Shown here piece by piece: positions 15,709 through 22,651 of a DNA stretch of 28,497 nucleotides. The stretch's first letter is position 1. Every line of letters begins with the position of its first letter. The notes under the pieces were generated by a model. The model worked only from the letters and a program-made list of their open reading frames with translations. It was not told the DNA's origin and did not search any database. Source of the stretch: a virus; IMG/VR virus record IMGVR_UViG_3300004770_000005, positions 1-28,497 of that record; one strand, given 5' to 3'. The position numbers and the translations under genes were made by a program.

Positions 15709-16065
15709 ATGGCTGCCACCTATAATATCGCAATTCAACAAGGGGCAGATTTTTCTGATAAAATCACACTGACGGATTCATCGTCCAATCCGATCAATTT
15801 GACGGGAGCCACGGTGACGTCTGTTATCCGGCGCGGCCCCTCCACGGCGGGATATGCCATTCTGGGATCTTTTACGATCACAATTTCAGCTCCCACCACC
15901 GGAGCAATTTCCCGATTTATGGCCGGATCGGTCACGGCCAATTTGCCGATTCCTTTTGGAACCGGAGTTTCTTTTTTGCATGACGTCAAAGTGGTTACTT
16001 CAACGGGAACAATTTTCTATCCGGTCACTGGATCGGTGACAATCAACGGCGCATCCACGGTTTAA
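15709..16065 (+). CDS. Beta-sandwich tail fibre/baseplate-associated protein
   Basis: A 118-residue protein beginning with TYNIAIQQGADFSDKITLTD and NPINLTGATVTSVIR. This pattern, well known to me from small proteins in phage fibre clusters, resembles the N-terminal domain of BppU-like upper baseplate proteins. The rest is alternating beta strands ending VTGSVTINGASTV. It likely anchors or caps the collagen-like fibre encoded 3 nt downstream. ATG 15709 is chosen over the in-frame TTG 15703 because it gives the 13-nt TTTGACA spacing. Confidence 0.65.
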   Translation: MAATYNIAIQQGADFSDKITLTDSSSNPINLTGATVTSVIRRGPSTAGYAILGSFTITISAPTTGAISRFMAGSVTANLPIPFGTGVSFLHDVKVVTSTGTIFYPVTGSVTINGASTV

Positions 16066-16068
16066 GCA

Positions 16069-17706
16069 ATGAGCAACGATTTTACGGCAGTCATTACTCC
16101 CGCTGCCGCAATTTCTGTCACGGCAACACAAAACACCACAGGCGTTGTCACGTTAAATGTCGGACCTCCCGGCATTCAAGGGGCAACTGGTCCACAAGGA
16201 TCCACGGGAGCAACTGGAGCTACCGGATCAACAGGGGCGACAGGTCCAGCCGGCCCAACCGTCAATCTTCAAGTATCGGGTGGATATGTTCAATATCAGC
16301 ATGTGGGAGATTCCTCATGGGTTAATCTGATTTCCGTGGCTACATTGACAGGAGCCACGGGCGCAACAGGGCCGACAGGTGCGACGGGTGCGACGGGAGC
16401 TACCGGAGCAACAGGTCCGCAAGGTCCAACGGGACCGCAAGGTTCTCAAGGTATAACGGGAACTACCGGAGCAACTGGAGCTACCGTAAACCTTCAAGTT
16501 TCAGGCGGATATATCCAATGGCAGCATGTTGGGGATTCATCTTGGACAAACCTTATAGCAGTTTCTTCCTTGGCGGGTGCTACCGGGGCAACCGGAGCAA
16601 CGGGAGCAACTGGTTCACAAGGACCTCAAGGACCTCAAGGAATTCAAGGAATCCAAGGCCCAACAGGGGCAACTGGAGCCACGGGCGCAACTGGAACTGC
16701 GGTCTACAATCAATCGCTGAACACGACCAATGATGTGGTGTTTGATAAATTAACCATTGGAGCTGATAGCAATATCGTCCTTAATGCCGACGGATCGGCT
16801 TTATTTGCGGGTGGAAATGGTTCTTTATCAATAGCGGCCGATGGGTCGCTTAATCTGCAAGGAAACATTGAATTAAATGCAAGCAATGGAAGCGCGTCGT
16901 TTGTATCAGGAGCATTTATTGTTCAATCTGATGGAACAATAAATTTTGATAGTGGAGCTGGATCAAGCGACTCGTATGGCGGATTAAACAATAACAATGG
17001 AAATGATAATTGGGGAATAAATGGGCAAAATGGAGCTGCATCGTTTGCTTCGGGTAATTTTTATATAAATCCAAATGGATCATTTACTTTTGATAGTGGC
17101 AGCGGCTATGGGGGAAGAAGTGACGGACAAGGCGGATTTTCAAATCAGTTTGGCAATAATAATTACTCCATCAATGGATCAGATGGTTCCGGGAATTTTC
17201 AAGGCCTAAACATCGGTTCAGGCTCTGCATCGGTCGATTACACGGGAGCAGCTCGATTTAATTATATTGGAACAGGACAAACCACGGAATATCTGGGACA
17301 GGAGCATTACAATGAATTGTGCGCCCCGGTCGGGGGAGGAGATCCGTTGTTTATTGCTGGTGGAAATGGCGTCATCGAAATCTGGGACAATCCCAACTAT
17401 GACGATGCCACATCGTTTGCGTCTTTTGGTTTAGCCATCCCTGGCCATGCCATTACTTCCGACCTGATTTTTTCAAATTACACGGGAGGGTGGAATGAAT
17501 CGCTGCGATTAACGTCCAATCGATCTGCCAGTTTTAACGGAGGTGTTGCCACAATTTCCAATACCGGGGATGGATCGTTTCACTCAATCAAACTTTCCTC
17601 TATTTCAGCCCCCTCATCGCCGGTCGCCGGGCAAATTTATTTCGATACGTCATCTCATCATTTCTATGGATACAATGGTTCCGCTTGGAAGCAACTTGAC
17701 AATTAA
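16069..17706 (+). CDS. Collagen-like tail fibre protein
   Basis: The 545-residue protein has an N-terminal beta segment (1-31) and three Gly-X-Y collagen-like blocks (about 32-63, 95-138, 170-209; mostly GAT, GPQ and GPT triplets). The blocks are separated by two near-identical 29-residue modules (65-93 and 140-168, [20 protein letters not shown] type). Residues 220-400 are Gly/Asn/Ser-rich with repeating SADGS/FDSG elements, likely a beta helix. The last 40 residues ([26 protein letters not shown]) match the C-terminal tip common in phage fibres. It should form trimers and bind the host receptor. It starts 3 nt after the previous stop. Confidence 0.85.
   Translation: MSNDFTAVITPAAAISVTATQNTTGVVTLNVGPPGIQGATGPQGSTGATGATGSTGATGPAGPTVNLQVSGGYVQYQHVGDSSWVNLISVATLTGATGATGPTGATGATGATGATGPQGPTGPQGSQGITGTTGATGATVNLQVSGGYIQWQHVGDSSWTNLIAVSSLAGATGATGATGATGSQGPQGPQGIQGIQGPTGATGATGATGTAVYNQSLNTTNDVVFDKLTIGADSNIVLNADGSALFAGGNGSLSIAADGSLNLQGNIELNASNGSASFVSGAFIVQSDGTINFDSGAGSSDSYGGLNNNNGNDNWGINGQNGAASFASGNFYINPNGSFTFDSGSGYGGRSDGQGGFSNQFGNNNYSINGSDGSGNFQGLNIGSGSASVDYTGAARFNYIGTGQTTEYLGQEHYNELCAPVGGGDPLFIAGGNGVIEIWDNPNYDDATSFASFGLAIPGHAITSDLIFSNYTGGWNESLRLTSNRSASFNGGVATISNTGDGSFHSIKLSSISAPSSPVAGQIYFDTSSHHFYGYNGSAWKQLDN
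16261..16347 (+). repeat. Fibre spacer module, copy 1
   Basis: Codes for a 29-residue module between collagen-like blocks; its protein sequence is nearly identical to copy 2 (16486-16572), with about six substitutions (V/I, Y/W, V/T, S/A and similar). Confidence 0.85.
16486..16572 (+). repeat. Fibre spacer module, copy 2
   Basis: Second copy of the 29-residue module of 16261-16347. Synonymous differences between the two copies show the duplication is not very recent. Confidence 0.85.
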
Positions 17707-17722
17707 CCCTTATTAACCCTTA
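17703..17722 (+). repeat. Tandem TTAACCCTTA duplication
   Basis: Two perfect tandem copies of TTAACCCTTA (17703-17712, 17713-17722). The first contains the TAA stop codon of the fibre gene. Confidence 0.7.
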
Positions 17723-17739
17723 GCAATCACCTCACTCCC

Positions 17740-18003
17740 ATGTCCATCACGCTCGCACCCGCTCCAACATCCGCATCGGCTCAACTTCAATCCGCCGATG
17801 TGCAAACGTTAATTTCCGTCCTGGCTCCCCTTTTCACACTGACTCCTCCTCAAGCATTAAGTAACTGCACGGCAGCCAATCTCAATGTGCGTCCCGACGG
17901 AACCGGCATGATCACATTGCGTTTTGCGGCCGCTTCCCCGGTGACACCTCCGGTAACATCCACGGCATCCCCGGCGCTTTCCACGGCCACCCCGTTGGCT
18001 TAA
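17740..18003 (+). CDS. Small Ala/Pro/Thr-rich protein, unknown
   Basis: An 87-residue protein without charged clusters or a signal peptide. Residues 20-40 (DVQTLISVLAPLFTLTPPQAL) are amphipathic and the tail is Pro/Thr/Ala repeats (PVTPPVTSTASPALSTATP). No family recognised. It lies between the fibre gene and the lysis region; a fibre accessory role or unknown virion role is possible. The upstream 33 nt hold a tandem 10-mer repeat but no TTTGACA at the normal distance (a CTTGACA lies 38 nt upstream, inside the fibre gene end). Confidence 0.5.
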   Translation: MSITLAPAPTSASAQLQSADVQTLISVLAPLFTLTPPQALSNCTAANLNVRPDGTGMITLRFAAASPVTPPVTSTASPALSTATPLA

Positions 18004-18008
18004 AATAA

Positions 18009-18257
18009 ATGAGCGAACCCGAAATCGCGTGCATCCGAGAAGATATTGCCGAGCTTCGGGCTATCGTCGAGGAACGGGGCAAGACATCGGCCAATCATGC
18101 CAGTTTGCTTCGGATCGGGGTGGGGGCGGTATTAATTCAGATCGTAACCTCGGTCTACTTTGCAGGTCAAAAAACTCAACTTCTCGACACTCTCCGCGAC
18201 GAAGTGATTACTCTTCAGGATCAGGTGGCCGCGATTAAACACGGAAATCCTTCCTGA
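18009..18257 (+). CDS. Small coiled-coil membrane protein (possible holin-associated)
   Basis: An 82-residue protein: an acidic helical N-terminus (CIREDIAELRAIVEERG), one predicted membrane helix about residues 33-52 (LLRIGVGAVLIQIVTSVYFA) and a C-terminal coiled coil (TLRDEVITLQDQVAAIKHG). This coil-membrane-coil shape resembles XhlA-like holin-associated proteins, and the gene opens the lysis cluster. It starts 5 nt after the preceding stop without a clear ribosome binding site. The function is inferred only from topology and neighbours. Confidence 0.55.
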   Translation: MSEPEIACIREDIAELRAIVEERGKTSANHASLLRIGVGAVLIQIVTSVYFAGQKTQLLDTLRDEVITLQDQVAAIKHGNPS

Positions 18258-18262
18258 TCCTT

Positions 18263-18269
18263 TTTGACA
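18263..18269 (+). promoter_or_regulatory. TTTGACA start-upstream motif (lipoprotein)
   Basis: TTTGACA followed by exactly 13 nt and ATG 18283. Last exact copy in gene order before the sequence returns to terS. Confidence 0.6.
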
Positions 18270-18282
18270 CCGGGTCTTCAGC

Positions 18283-18450
18283 ATGAAGATCCCGTGGCTT
18301 ATCCTTCTTGGTTGCCTTTCCCTTTCAGCCTGCGCATCGGCACCGAAAAAACCGACGCTGATTGATCATTCCATTTCCAAAGCGATCACCGAAAGCGATC
18401 AACTCGATGGCAAAGCCGTGGTAATCGAGTCCTGGCTGCGCTCCCACTGA
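18283..18450 (+). CDS. Small prolipoprotein, outer-membrane spanin candidate
   Basis: A 55-residue protein with a typical lipoprotein signal: positive start MKIP, hydrophobic WLILLGCLSLSAC, and lipobox LSAC with lipidated Cys17. The mature part is only 39 residues (CASAPKKPTLIDHS...WLRSH). Short lipoproteins in phage lysis clusters usually are Rz1-like outer-membrane spanin subunits, which join with an inner-membrane partner to fuse the membranes of Gram-negative hosts. The next gene product (signal or anchor plus coiled coil) could be the partner. Proline content is low compared with Rz1, so the role is not certain. Confidence 0.7.
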   Translation: MKIPWLILLGCLSLSACASAPKKPTLIDHSISKAITESDQLDGKAVVIESWLRSH

Positions 18451-18462
18451 TCTGTTGAAAAA

Positions 18463-18903
18463 ATGAGAAAATCTTTACACGTTTTGCTGTTTTTGTTCAC
18501 GGCATCGACATGTGTCCTTGGTTCAACTGCCGAAATTTCAAAAGAAGACATTCTGGCCACTGTCCGGCACATGCAAGCCTTGGCCGCTGATCAAAAGGCT
18601 GCGCTGATCCAAGCCCAAAATGATTATTCCCAACAAACCACAAAGCTTCAGGAACAAACGATCCTGACCGACAAGTTCCACAAGGAAGCCAGTGACAATG
18701 CCCGCCAGCGGGACGTGATCCTCTATCTTTTTGCCATCGTGATCGGATTTTATGTCGGGACGCTTTTTGGAGGGGAAGTCATGCGCGACTTTCCCGCCCC
18801 TTGGTCATTTGTCGCTTGCGCCGGGGTTTATATCGTGTCGGCTTTCTTTGCGTATACCGTGGGACGGATTGTCCTGGCATCGCTTGCCCATTTCATCCCA
18901 TGA
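18463..18903 (+). CDS. Membrane protein with coiled coil, lysis cluster
   Basis: A 146-residue protein: a signal or anchor segment at residues 1-20 (MRKSLHVLLFLFTASTCVLG), a periplasmic coiled coil about 25-88 (HMQALAADQKAALIQAQNDY and on), then two membrane helices about 88-107 (ILYLFAIVIGFYVGTLFGG) and 115-140. This layout fits an inner-membrane spanin-like or holin-related partner for the lipoprotein upstream, but I know no exact family. The start follows an A-rich GAAAAA stretch. The stop overlaps the next start as ATGA. Confidence 0.55.
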   Translation: MRKSLHVLLFLFTASTCVLGSTAEISKEDILATVRHMQALAADQKAALIQAQNDYSQQTTKLQEQTILTDKFHKEASDNARQRDVILYLFAIVIGFYVGTLFGGEVMRDFPAPWSFVACAGVYIVSAFFAYTVGRIVLASLAHFIP

Positions 18904-19151
18904 AAGCAATGCTCTCCTACATCTCGAAAGTGATGTCGGAGAAAGATGGGACGCCCAGTTCCCTGCGATGGGCGATGGTCGTGATCATCCTGACGATCTG
19001 CGGTGTCGTGATCCACGCGGAGCTGACCCATCAGGACTTAAGCGCCAACTTGCGCGACATCCTAATCTGGCTAGGCGGCATCGCTTTTGGATCCAAGGTT
19101 ACAAGCAAACCATTTGAAAACACTCCTGCGCAGCCATCTAGCAATCCATGA
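18900..19151 (+). CDS. Holin-like membrane protein
   Basis: An 83-residue protein with two predicted membrane helices, about residues 19-38 (SLRWAMVVIILTICGVVIHA) and 50-68 (RDILIWLGGIAFGSKV), a short loop with HQDLSANLRD and a hydrophilic tail. The SSxRWxMV start of the first helix and the GxxFGxK end of the second recall class II-type phage holins. Its ATGA overlaps with both neighbours and the directly following endolysin gene support a holin role: forming the inner-membrane hole that releases the muramidase. An alternative start is ATG 18909. Confidence 0.7.
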   Translation: MKAMLSYISKVMSEKDGTPSSLRWAMVVIILTICGVVIHAELTHQDLSANLRDILIWLGGIAFGSKVTSKPFENTPAQPSSNP

Positions 19152-19708
19152 CGCCCACCGACATTCTGGCGGCTTCCAATGTATCGGGATTTTCTTCCCG
19201 ATTCCGCTCGTGGATTAATTTTATCTTGGCGTGGGAATGTGATCTCGATCACGACGGGTCAATCCGATTTGAGTCCCTTGGAGATGGTGCCGGAACCACA
19301 TTTGCAGGCCTGACTTCCCGCGACGATGGACTCACCGATGCGCCCACGGCCCTCTGGGTGGCCAATACCTATCGGGAGAAATACTGGATCCCTTCTCAGG
19401 CCGAAACCTTGCCAATGCCGGTGGGGGAAGTAATCGCCAATTATGCGGTGAACTGCGGCATCGGACGTGCTTCCCGATTTTTGCAATCTGCTTTGATTGA
19501 TTACGGCGCCCGCATCGAGCTCGACGGGATCACCGGAGCCAACACGGTCTCGGCTGCGTGGAAAGTTCCAACATCAAAAGATTTGGCCTTGGCCGTCATT
19601 GCCAAGTCGCAAGCCTATTACAACTCCATCGCCCTCGAAGGACGCCAGCAGTGGCTCACCGGATGGATTAACCGGAATAAGAGCCTACGCGACACCTTCT
19701 GCGCTTAA
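19148..19708 (+). CDS. Endolysin, GH108-type muramidase
   Basis: The 186-residue protein matches the GH108 (secretion-activating/zliS-type lysozyme) layout: FILAWECDLDHDG with probable catalytic Glu30, then GAGTTFAGLTSRDDG (the usual GGxTxxGIT region), YREKYW at about 75-80, and a C-terminal PG_binding_3-like part ANYAVNCGIGRASRFLQSAL...DGITGANTVSAA. The enzyme hydrolyses the beta-1,4 bond of peptidoglycan. It has no signal peptide, so it depends on the holin. The usual EGG after the glutamate is changed to ECD. The start overlaps the holin-like gene by 4 nt (ATGA). Confidence 0.88.
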   Translation: MTPTDILAASNVSGFSSRFRSWINFILAWECDLDHDGSIRFESLGDGAGTTFAGLTSRDDGLTDAPTALWVANTYREKYWIPSQAETLPMPVGEVIANYAVNCGIGRASRFLQSALIDYGARIELDGITGANTVSAAWKVPTSKDLALAVIAKSQAYYNSIALEGRQQWLTGWINRNKSLRDTFCA

Positions 19709-19712
19709 TTTT

Positions 19713-20711
19713 ATGCCCGGCAACCCGATTGGTACAAAACTTGTATTAGAAGCTTTGGAACGATTTTCAGATCATGGTTCCCTGACAATCGCCAAGGCGC
19801 TTTATAAAAAGCACCCCGAAGTTTGGTCTTCTTTGGATGCCGTTCGGAATTCACTAAGGTATTTTCGCGGAGCAAAAGGTAAATTTGCGCTTAAAGAATT
19901 AAAATCGATTGAATTTGTGCGTCCAAAAGGGAAACAACACGATCCGATGGCCCTTCCGCCCAGCGATGAACGCCAGTTTGTGCCGTTTGTGATCGAAGGG
20001 TCCGAACGAATCGGCGTTCTTTCGGACATCCACGTCCCCTTTCATAATAACCCCGCGCTTACCTGCGCCCTAGCACACTTTAAAAAACGCCGCATCGATA
20101 CAATCCTGCTCAACGGCGACACAATCGATTTCTACGCCCTTTCCCGCTTCGAGAAAGACCCCCGTGAACGCGACACCGCCTACGAGCTAAAAATGGTCGG
20201 GCAGCTCCTCGACTATATTCGGGAGAAATTCCCGAAGGCTCGCCTGATCTGGAAGGATGGTAACCACGACGAGCGCTGGATGAGCTACATGCGGGTCAAG
20301 GCCCCCGAACTGCTCGACATTCCCCAATTTCAATTTTCCGCCATTATGAAGTTTGCCGATCGAGGCATGGAATACGTCAGCGACAAACGTCTCATTTTGG
20401 CAGGGGGACTGACGATCCTGCACGGCCACGAATATCGCCAAGCCATCCTGGCACCGGTCAACGCGGCGAGGGGATTCTTTCTTAAAGCCAAAGCCAGCAC
20501 CCTGACCGGCCACCTCCACCAATCAAGCGAACACACGGAACCCACCGTGCGCGGAAAGATGATCACCTGCTTCTCGGCGGGAGCCCTTTGCGATCTGCAC
20601 CCGGCCTACATGCCGCTGAATCGCTGGAATCATGGATTTGCCGTGGTGAATCTTAGGGGAGAAGACTTCGAGGTGGAGAACCGGCGCATTGATCGCGGCA
20701 AACTTCTTTAA
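19713..20711 (+). CDS. Calcineurin-like metallophosphoesterase
   Basis: The 332-residue protein shows all blocks of the two-metal phosphoesterase fold: DIH (D105, H107), GDTID (D136, D139), GNHDE (183-187), HGHE (237-240) and GHLH (266-269). These residues coordinate two divalent metals and hydrolyse phosphomonoesters or phosphodiesters. The N-terminal 55 residues (FSDHGSLTIAKALYKKHPEVWSSLDAVRNSLRYFRG) look like a small winged-helix DNA-binding domain, which would suit a nucleic-acid substrate. It follows the endolysin by 4 nt and precedes small genes leading to the replication side. The start is ATG 19713; longer in-frame starts overlap the endolysin. Substrate unknown. Confidence 0.88.
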   Translation: MPGNPIGTKLVLEALERFSDHGSLTIAKALYKKHPEVWSSLDAVRNSLRYFRGAKGKFALKELKSIEFVRPKGKQHDPMALPPSDERQFVPFVIEGSERIGVLSDIHVPFHNNPALTCALAHFKKRRIDTILLNGDTIDFYALSRFEKDPRERDTAYELKMVGQLLDYIREKFPKARLIWKDGNHDERWMSYMRVKAPELLDIPQFQFSAIMKFADRGMEYVSDKRLILAGGLTILHGHEYRQAILAPVNAARGFFLKAKASTLTGHLHQSSEHTEPTVRGKMITCFSAGALCDLHPAYMPLNRWNHGFAVVNLRGEDFEVENRRIDRGKLL

Positions 20712-20719
20712 GTGATCCC

Positions 20720-20908
20720 ATGAGCGTTGTCAGTGATGCGATTCCCCACCCGGAGCCGACTCCACGAACCGATGCCCTGGTATTCCCCAACGGCTGCATG
20801 TCCGGAAACCTCCTCGAGCATGCCCGATGCCTTGAGCGTGAAAATATCAAACTAAGAGCGCTTATTGAATCGATGCTCATGATCAAACGCCCAACTTCAG
20901 AGGATTGA
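20720..20908 (+). CDS. Small phage protein, HARxLERE type
   Basis: A 62-residue protein with PTPRTDAL near the N-terminus and LLEHARCLERENIKLRALIE as a C-terminal helix. This RTDA...HARxLERE pattern recurs in many short uncharacterised phage proteins. The helix could mediate dimerisation. No function is known to me. It begins 8 nt after the phosphoesterase stop. Confidence 0.6.
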   Translation: MSVVSDAIPHPEPTPRTDALVFPNGCMSGNLLEHARCLERENIKLRALIESMLMIKRPTSED

Positions 20909-20912
20909 TCCA

Positions 20913-21095
20913 ATGAAAATTCTTTCTGACGAAGAGGGAAAAGTCAGATGGGCGCTCTCACTCGATGTCACGATCGAGGGAATCAAGCTACCATTCCGGC
21001 TGCGGATCACCACGGACGACCTCGACCAGGTACACGATGCGCTTAGCGACTTTCAGGCATTGATTGTTGAAAAGATCGACCAACAACTGGGATGA
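20913..21095 (+). CDS. Small unknown protein, 60 aa
   Basis: No family recognised. Mixed alpha/beta: VRWALSLDVTIEGIKLPFRLRITTDDL forms likely strands, and DQVHDALSDFQALIVEKIDQQLG a C-terminal helix. GAGG about 10 nt upstream (20899-20902) acts as a plausible Shine-Dalgarno sequence. The stop overlaps the next start (ATGA), so it is probably co-translated with the metalloprotease-like gene. Confidence 0.55.
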   Translation: MKILSDEEGKVRWALSLDVTIEGIKLPFRLRITTDDLDQVHDALSDFQALIVEKIDQQLG

Positions 21096-21343
21096 AATCC
21101 CCGCGTCGGATTAAGATCATTGATCGCAAGCTCGGAAAGGAACGGGCCGTCGGTCAAGCGCATCACGGCGATAATCTGATCGAGATTGATCCTCGGCAGC
21201 GATCCCGCGACCGGCTCGACACCGTCTGCCATGAAGTGATTCACCTTCTCGGCCCCCATTTAAGCGAAGAAACCGTCATCTCCCACGCCAATATCCTAAG
21301 CGACGCTCTCTGGCGCGACAAGTGGCGCCGGATAGAACACTAG
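21092..21343 (+). CDS. HExxH zinc metalloprotease-like protein
   Basis: An 83-residue protein with the zinc-binding motif HEVIH (H47, E48, H51) inside RLDTVCHEVIHLLGPHLSEE, as in SprT-like and ImmA-like minimal proteases. It has a basic N-terminus (KSPRRIKIIDRKLGK) and the IEIDPRQ strand that precedes the helix in this class. A third ligand could be E59/E60 or H65. It starts in an ATGA overlap. Its TAG stop lies in the CTAG palindrome shared with the convergent gene. Substrate unknown; small proteases of this type sometimes act on regulators or DNA-protein crosslinks. Confidence 0.7.
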   Translation: MKSPRRIKIIDRKLGKERAVGQAHHGDNLIEIDPRQRSRDRLDTVCHEVIHLLGPHLSEETVISHANILSDALWRDKWRRIEH

Positions 21344-21666
21344 ACCTCGGGCTCATGCCCGTAGGCCCGAAGCAGCTGCCGAGTCAGGTGATTCTGATTC
21401 TGTATTTCAAACGCGGCCAACGTAGATTGAGCTAAAAGTTCCTGCTGAAGTTTGTTTGAATCTCGAATCTCTTTAAGAAGAGCAGCTTGGTATTCATGCA
21501 ATTTTTTCCCCTGACTTTCTAATCGCGAAAAACTGATCAAATAAAGAATCGGACAAAGCACATAGATCAAACCAATGATCGCACAGAGCAACCACACTAT
21601 TCCGCCGATTGACGCGATTGATCCCAACGCTTCTTGATTTGTGACCGCCAGTAAAAATGAGTTCAT
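21340..21666 (-). CDS. Single-pass membrane protein with coiled coil, unknown
   Basis: The only minus-strand gene. From ATG 21666 it encodes 108 residues: a long hydrophobic stretch about 18-48 (ASIGGIVWLLCAIIGLIYVLCPILYLISF), then a heptad-rich cytoplasmic helix (SQGKKLHEYQAALLKEIRDSNKLQQELL) and a polar tail. An in-frame GTG at 21738 would add 24 residues with less membrane-like character. No family recognised; a lysis-timing or superinfection-exclusion function would be typical for an isolated convergent membrane gene but is speculation. Its stop overlaps the stop of the metalloprotease-like gene. Confidence 0.6.
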   Translation of the reverse strand: MNSFLLAVTNQEALGSIASIGGIVWLLCAIIGLIYVLCPILYLISFSRLESQGKKLHEYQAALLKEIRDSNKLQQELLAQSTLAAFEIQNQNHLTRQLLRAYGHEPEV

Positions 21667-21738
21667 GAATAAAGCATGCAACAAGCGTTCAGCAGGATCA
21701 AATTTAATGCAAAAGAGATACTCACAAATTATTCCCAC

Positions 21739-21892
21739 GACTTACAAAGAACAAAATTTTGAAAACGTTACATTTACTTTTGGTTAATGCGTTTTTGAAT
21801 TTAACTTGATTAAAAAATGTCCAATTCTCTGATATGGTCTCATTTAGTAAATAATCAGTTGACGGAAATCAAGTGCAAGCTGACTTTTTAGC
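21739..21892. promoter_or_regulatory. AT-rich divergent intergenic control region
   Basis: This 154-nt AT-rich stretch separates the minus-strand membrane gene from the early rightward genes. It contains a spaced inverted pair AAAACG (21762-21767) / CGTTTT (21790-21795), and TTGACG at 21859-21864, a fair -35, but no clear -10 at the right distance before ATG 21893. Probably holds the divergent early promoters and operators; exact elements are not resolved. Confidence 0.45.
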
Positions 21893-22342
21893 ATGAACAC
21901 ACTAGACTACATTCGAGGACAGACTGTGGTTTCCAAGGTTGGGAAAGCCACAAAAGATTGGCAGTTTTTCCGCATCACCAACCGTCTTGAAAATTGGATT
22001 GTTCTCAAGCCCCTCACCTCCATAGAGGCCGGAGGAATATGGGTTCCCGGCATACCAGACCCCAAAAAGAAAACTATCCGCAGGCTCGTTTTGGGAGCAT
22101 CTGGGCGCGAGCATATTGGAGGCATTGTCATTGACGGATTTGCTGCGCCTTTGCGCATTTATCGCAAGCCTCGCGGGGGTAAAAGAGCCGGTTCAGGACG
22201 CAAAGCTGGTGGTGGAAAAGGACGCACAGCAATTACCCGATCCATTTCGATGCAGCCGGAGGATTGGAAGCGATTTGATTGCCAACAACAAGGTATGTCC
22301 CGTGGTGGATTCCTTTCTAAAGTCCTAAAAGACAGGGAATAA
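21893..22342 (+). CDS. Ribbon-helix-helix-like DNA-binding protein (putative regulator)
   Basis: A 149-residue protein. Residues 1-92 form an unfamiliar beta-rich domain (DWQFFRITNRLENWIVLKPL and more). Residues 95-110 are a basic linker GGKRAGSGRKAGGGKG of the GGRRxGxGRK type seen in DNA-binding proteins. Residues 111-147 (RTAITRSISMQPEDWKRFDC...SRGGFLSKVLKD) look like a ribbon-helix-helix domain: a strand followed by two helices. As first gene of the rightward early cluster and next to the divergent region it is likely an early regulator. No clear Shine-Dalgarno sequence. Confidence 0.6.
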   Translation: MNTLDYIRGQTVVSKVGKATKDWQFFRITNRLENWIVLKPLTSIEAGGIWVPGIPDPKKKTIRRLVLGASGREHIGGIVIDGFAAPLRIYRKPRGGKRAGSGRKAGGGKGRTAITRSISMQPEDWKRFDCQQQGMSRGGFLSKVLKDRE

Positions 22343-22371
22343 AAATAATTGAAAAAAGTTCAGAAAAAGTA

Positions 22372-22400
22372 TTGACGTCTTCCAATCATCAAAATAGGGT
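22372..22400 (+). promoter_or_regulatory. Weak candidate promoter
   Basis: TTGACG (22372-22377), 17-nt spacer, TAGGGT (22395-22400). The -35 is good, the -10 poor. Two AAGTTCA repeats (22356-22362, 22407-22413) flank it and could be operator half-sites. Would drive the small-gene operon starting at 22487. Confidence 0.3.
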
Positions 22401-22486
22401 TTGAAGAAGTTCATTATTTCTGACCCATAACCGCACTGCGATATATGTCATGAATAGTGGGCGATAACCAACGAACCTATAACGAC

Positions 22487-22651
22487 ATGCAAAAACCCAA
22501 AAAAGTCATGATTCAGGTGCAAGTCCCTGACGAGCTGTATTTGATGATTAAAGAGCGAGCTAATGAGACCGATCGGTCAGTAGCTAATTATGTCCGCACC
22601 ATCCTGCGGATGATGCACCCGGAAAACGAAGAGACGACGCATATTGATTAG
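22487..22651 (+). CDS. Arc/CopG-like ribbon-helix-helix protein
   Basis: A 54-residue protein: VMIQVQVPDELYLMIKERANETDRSVANYVRTILRMM gives strand, helix A, turn and helix B of the ribbon-helix-helix fold, used by small dimeric repressors. Acidic tail (PENEETTHID). An in-frame GTG at 22457 would add ten residues (MGDNQRTYND) without motif support; ATG 22487 puts the DNA-contact strand near the N-terminus, as usual. It likely represses its own promoter region at 22343-22486, where AAGTTCA repeats lie. Confidence 0.72.
   Translation: MQKPKKVMIQVQVPDELYLMIKERANETDRSVANYVRTILRMMHPENEETTHID

Larger units (their letters stand above)
16162..16695 (+). repeat. Collagen-like Gly-X-Y coding repeats (three blocks)
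   Basis: Three blocks of 9-nt-type repeats coding for G-A-T and related triplets: 16162-16257, 16351-16482 and 16576-16695. Repeats vary at third codon positions, so the protein repeat is conserved more than the DNA. Confidence 0.85.

Noticed and set aside
16162-16695. Short tandem repeats as a possible CRISPR array
   Set aside because: They are in-frame Gly-X-Y codons of the fibre gene with no unique spacers.
17696-17701. CTTGACA at the fibre gene end as a motif for the 17740 gene
   Set aside because: The spacer is 38 nt with no compacting hairpin, far outside the range of the other copies.
65-18269. TTTGACA copies as ordinary sigma-70 -35 boxes
   Set aside because: No -10 box at 16-18 nt; the start codon lies 13-16 nt after the motif, so transcription would begin inside the gene.
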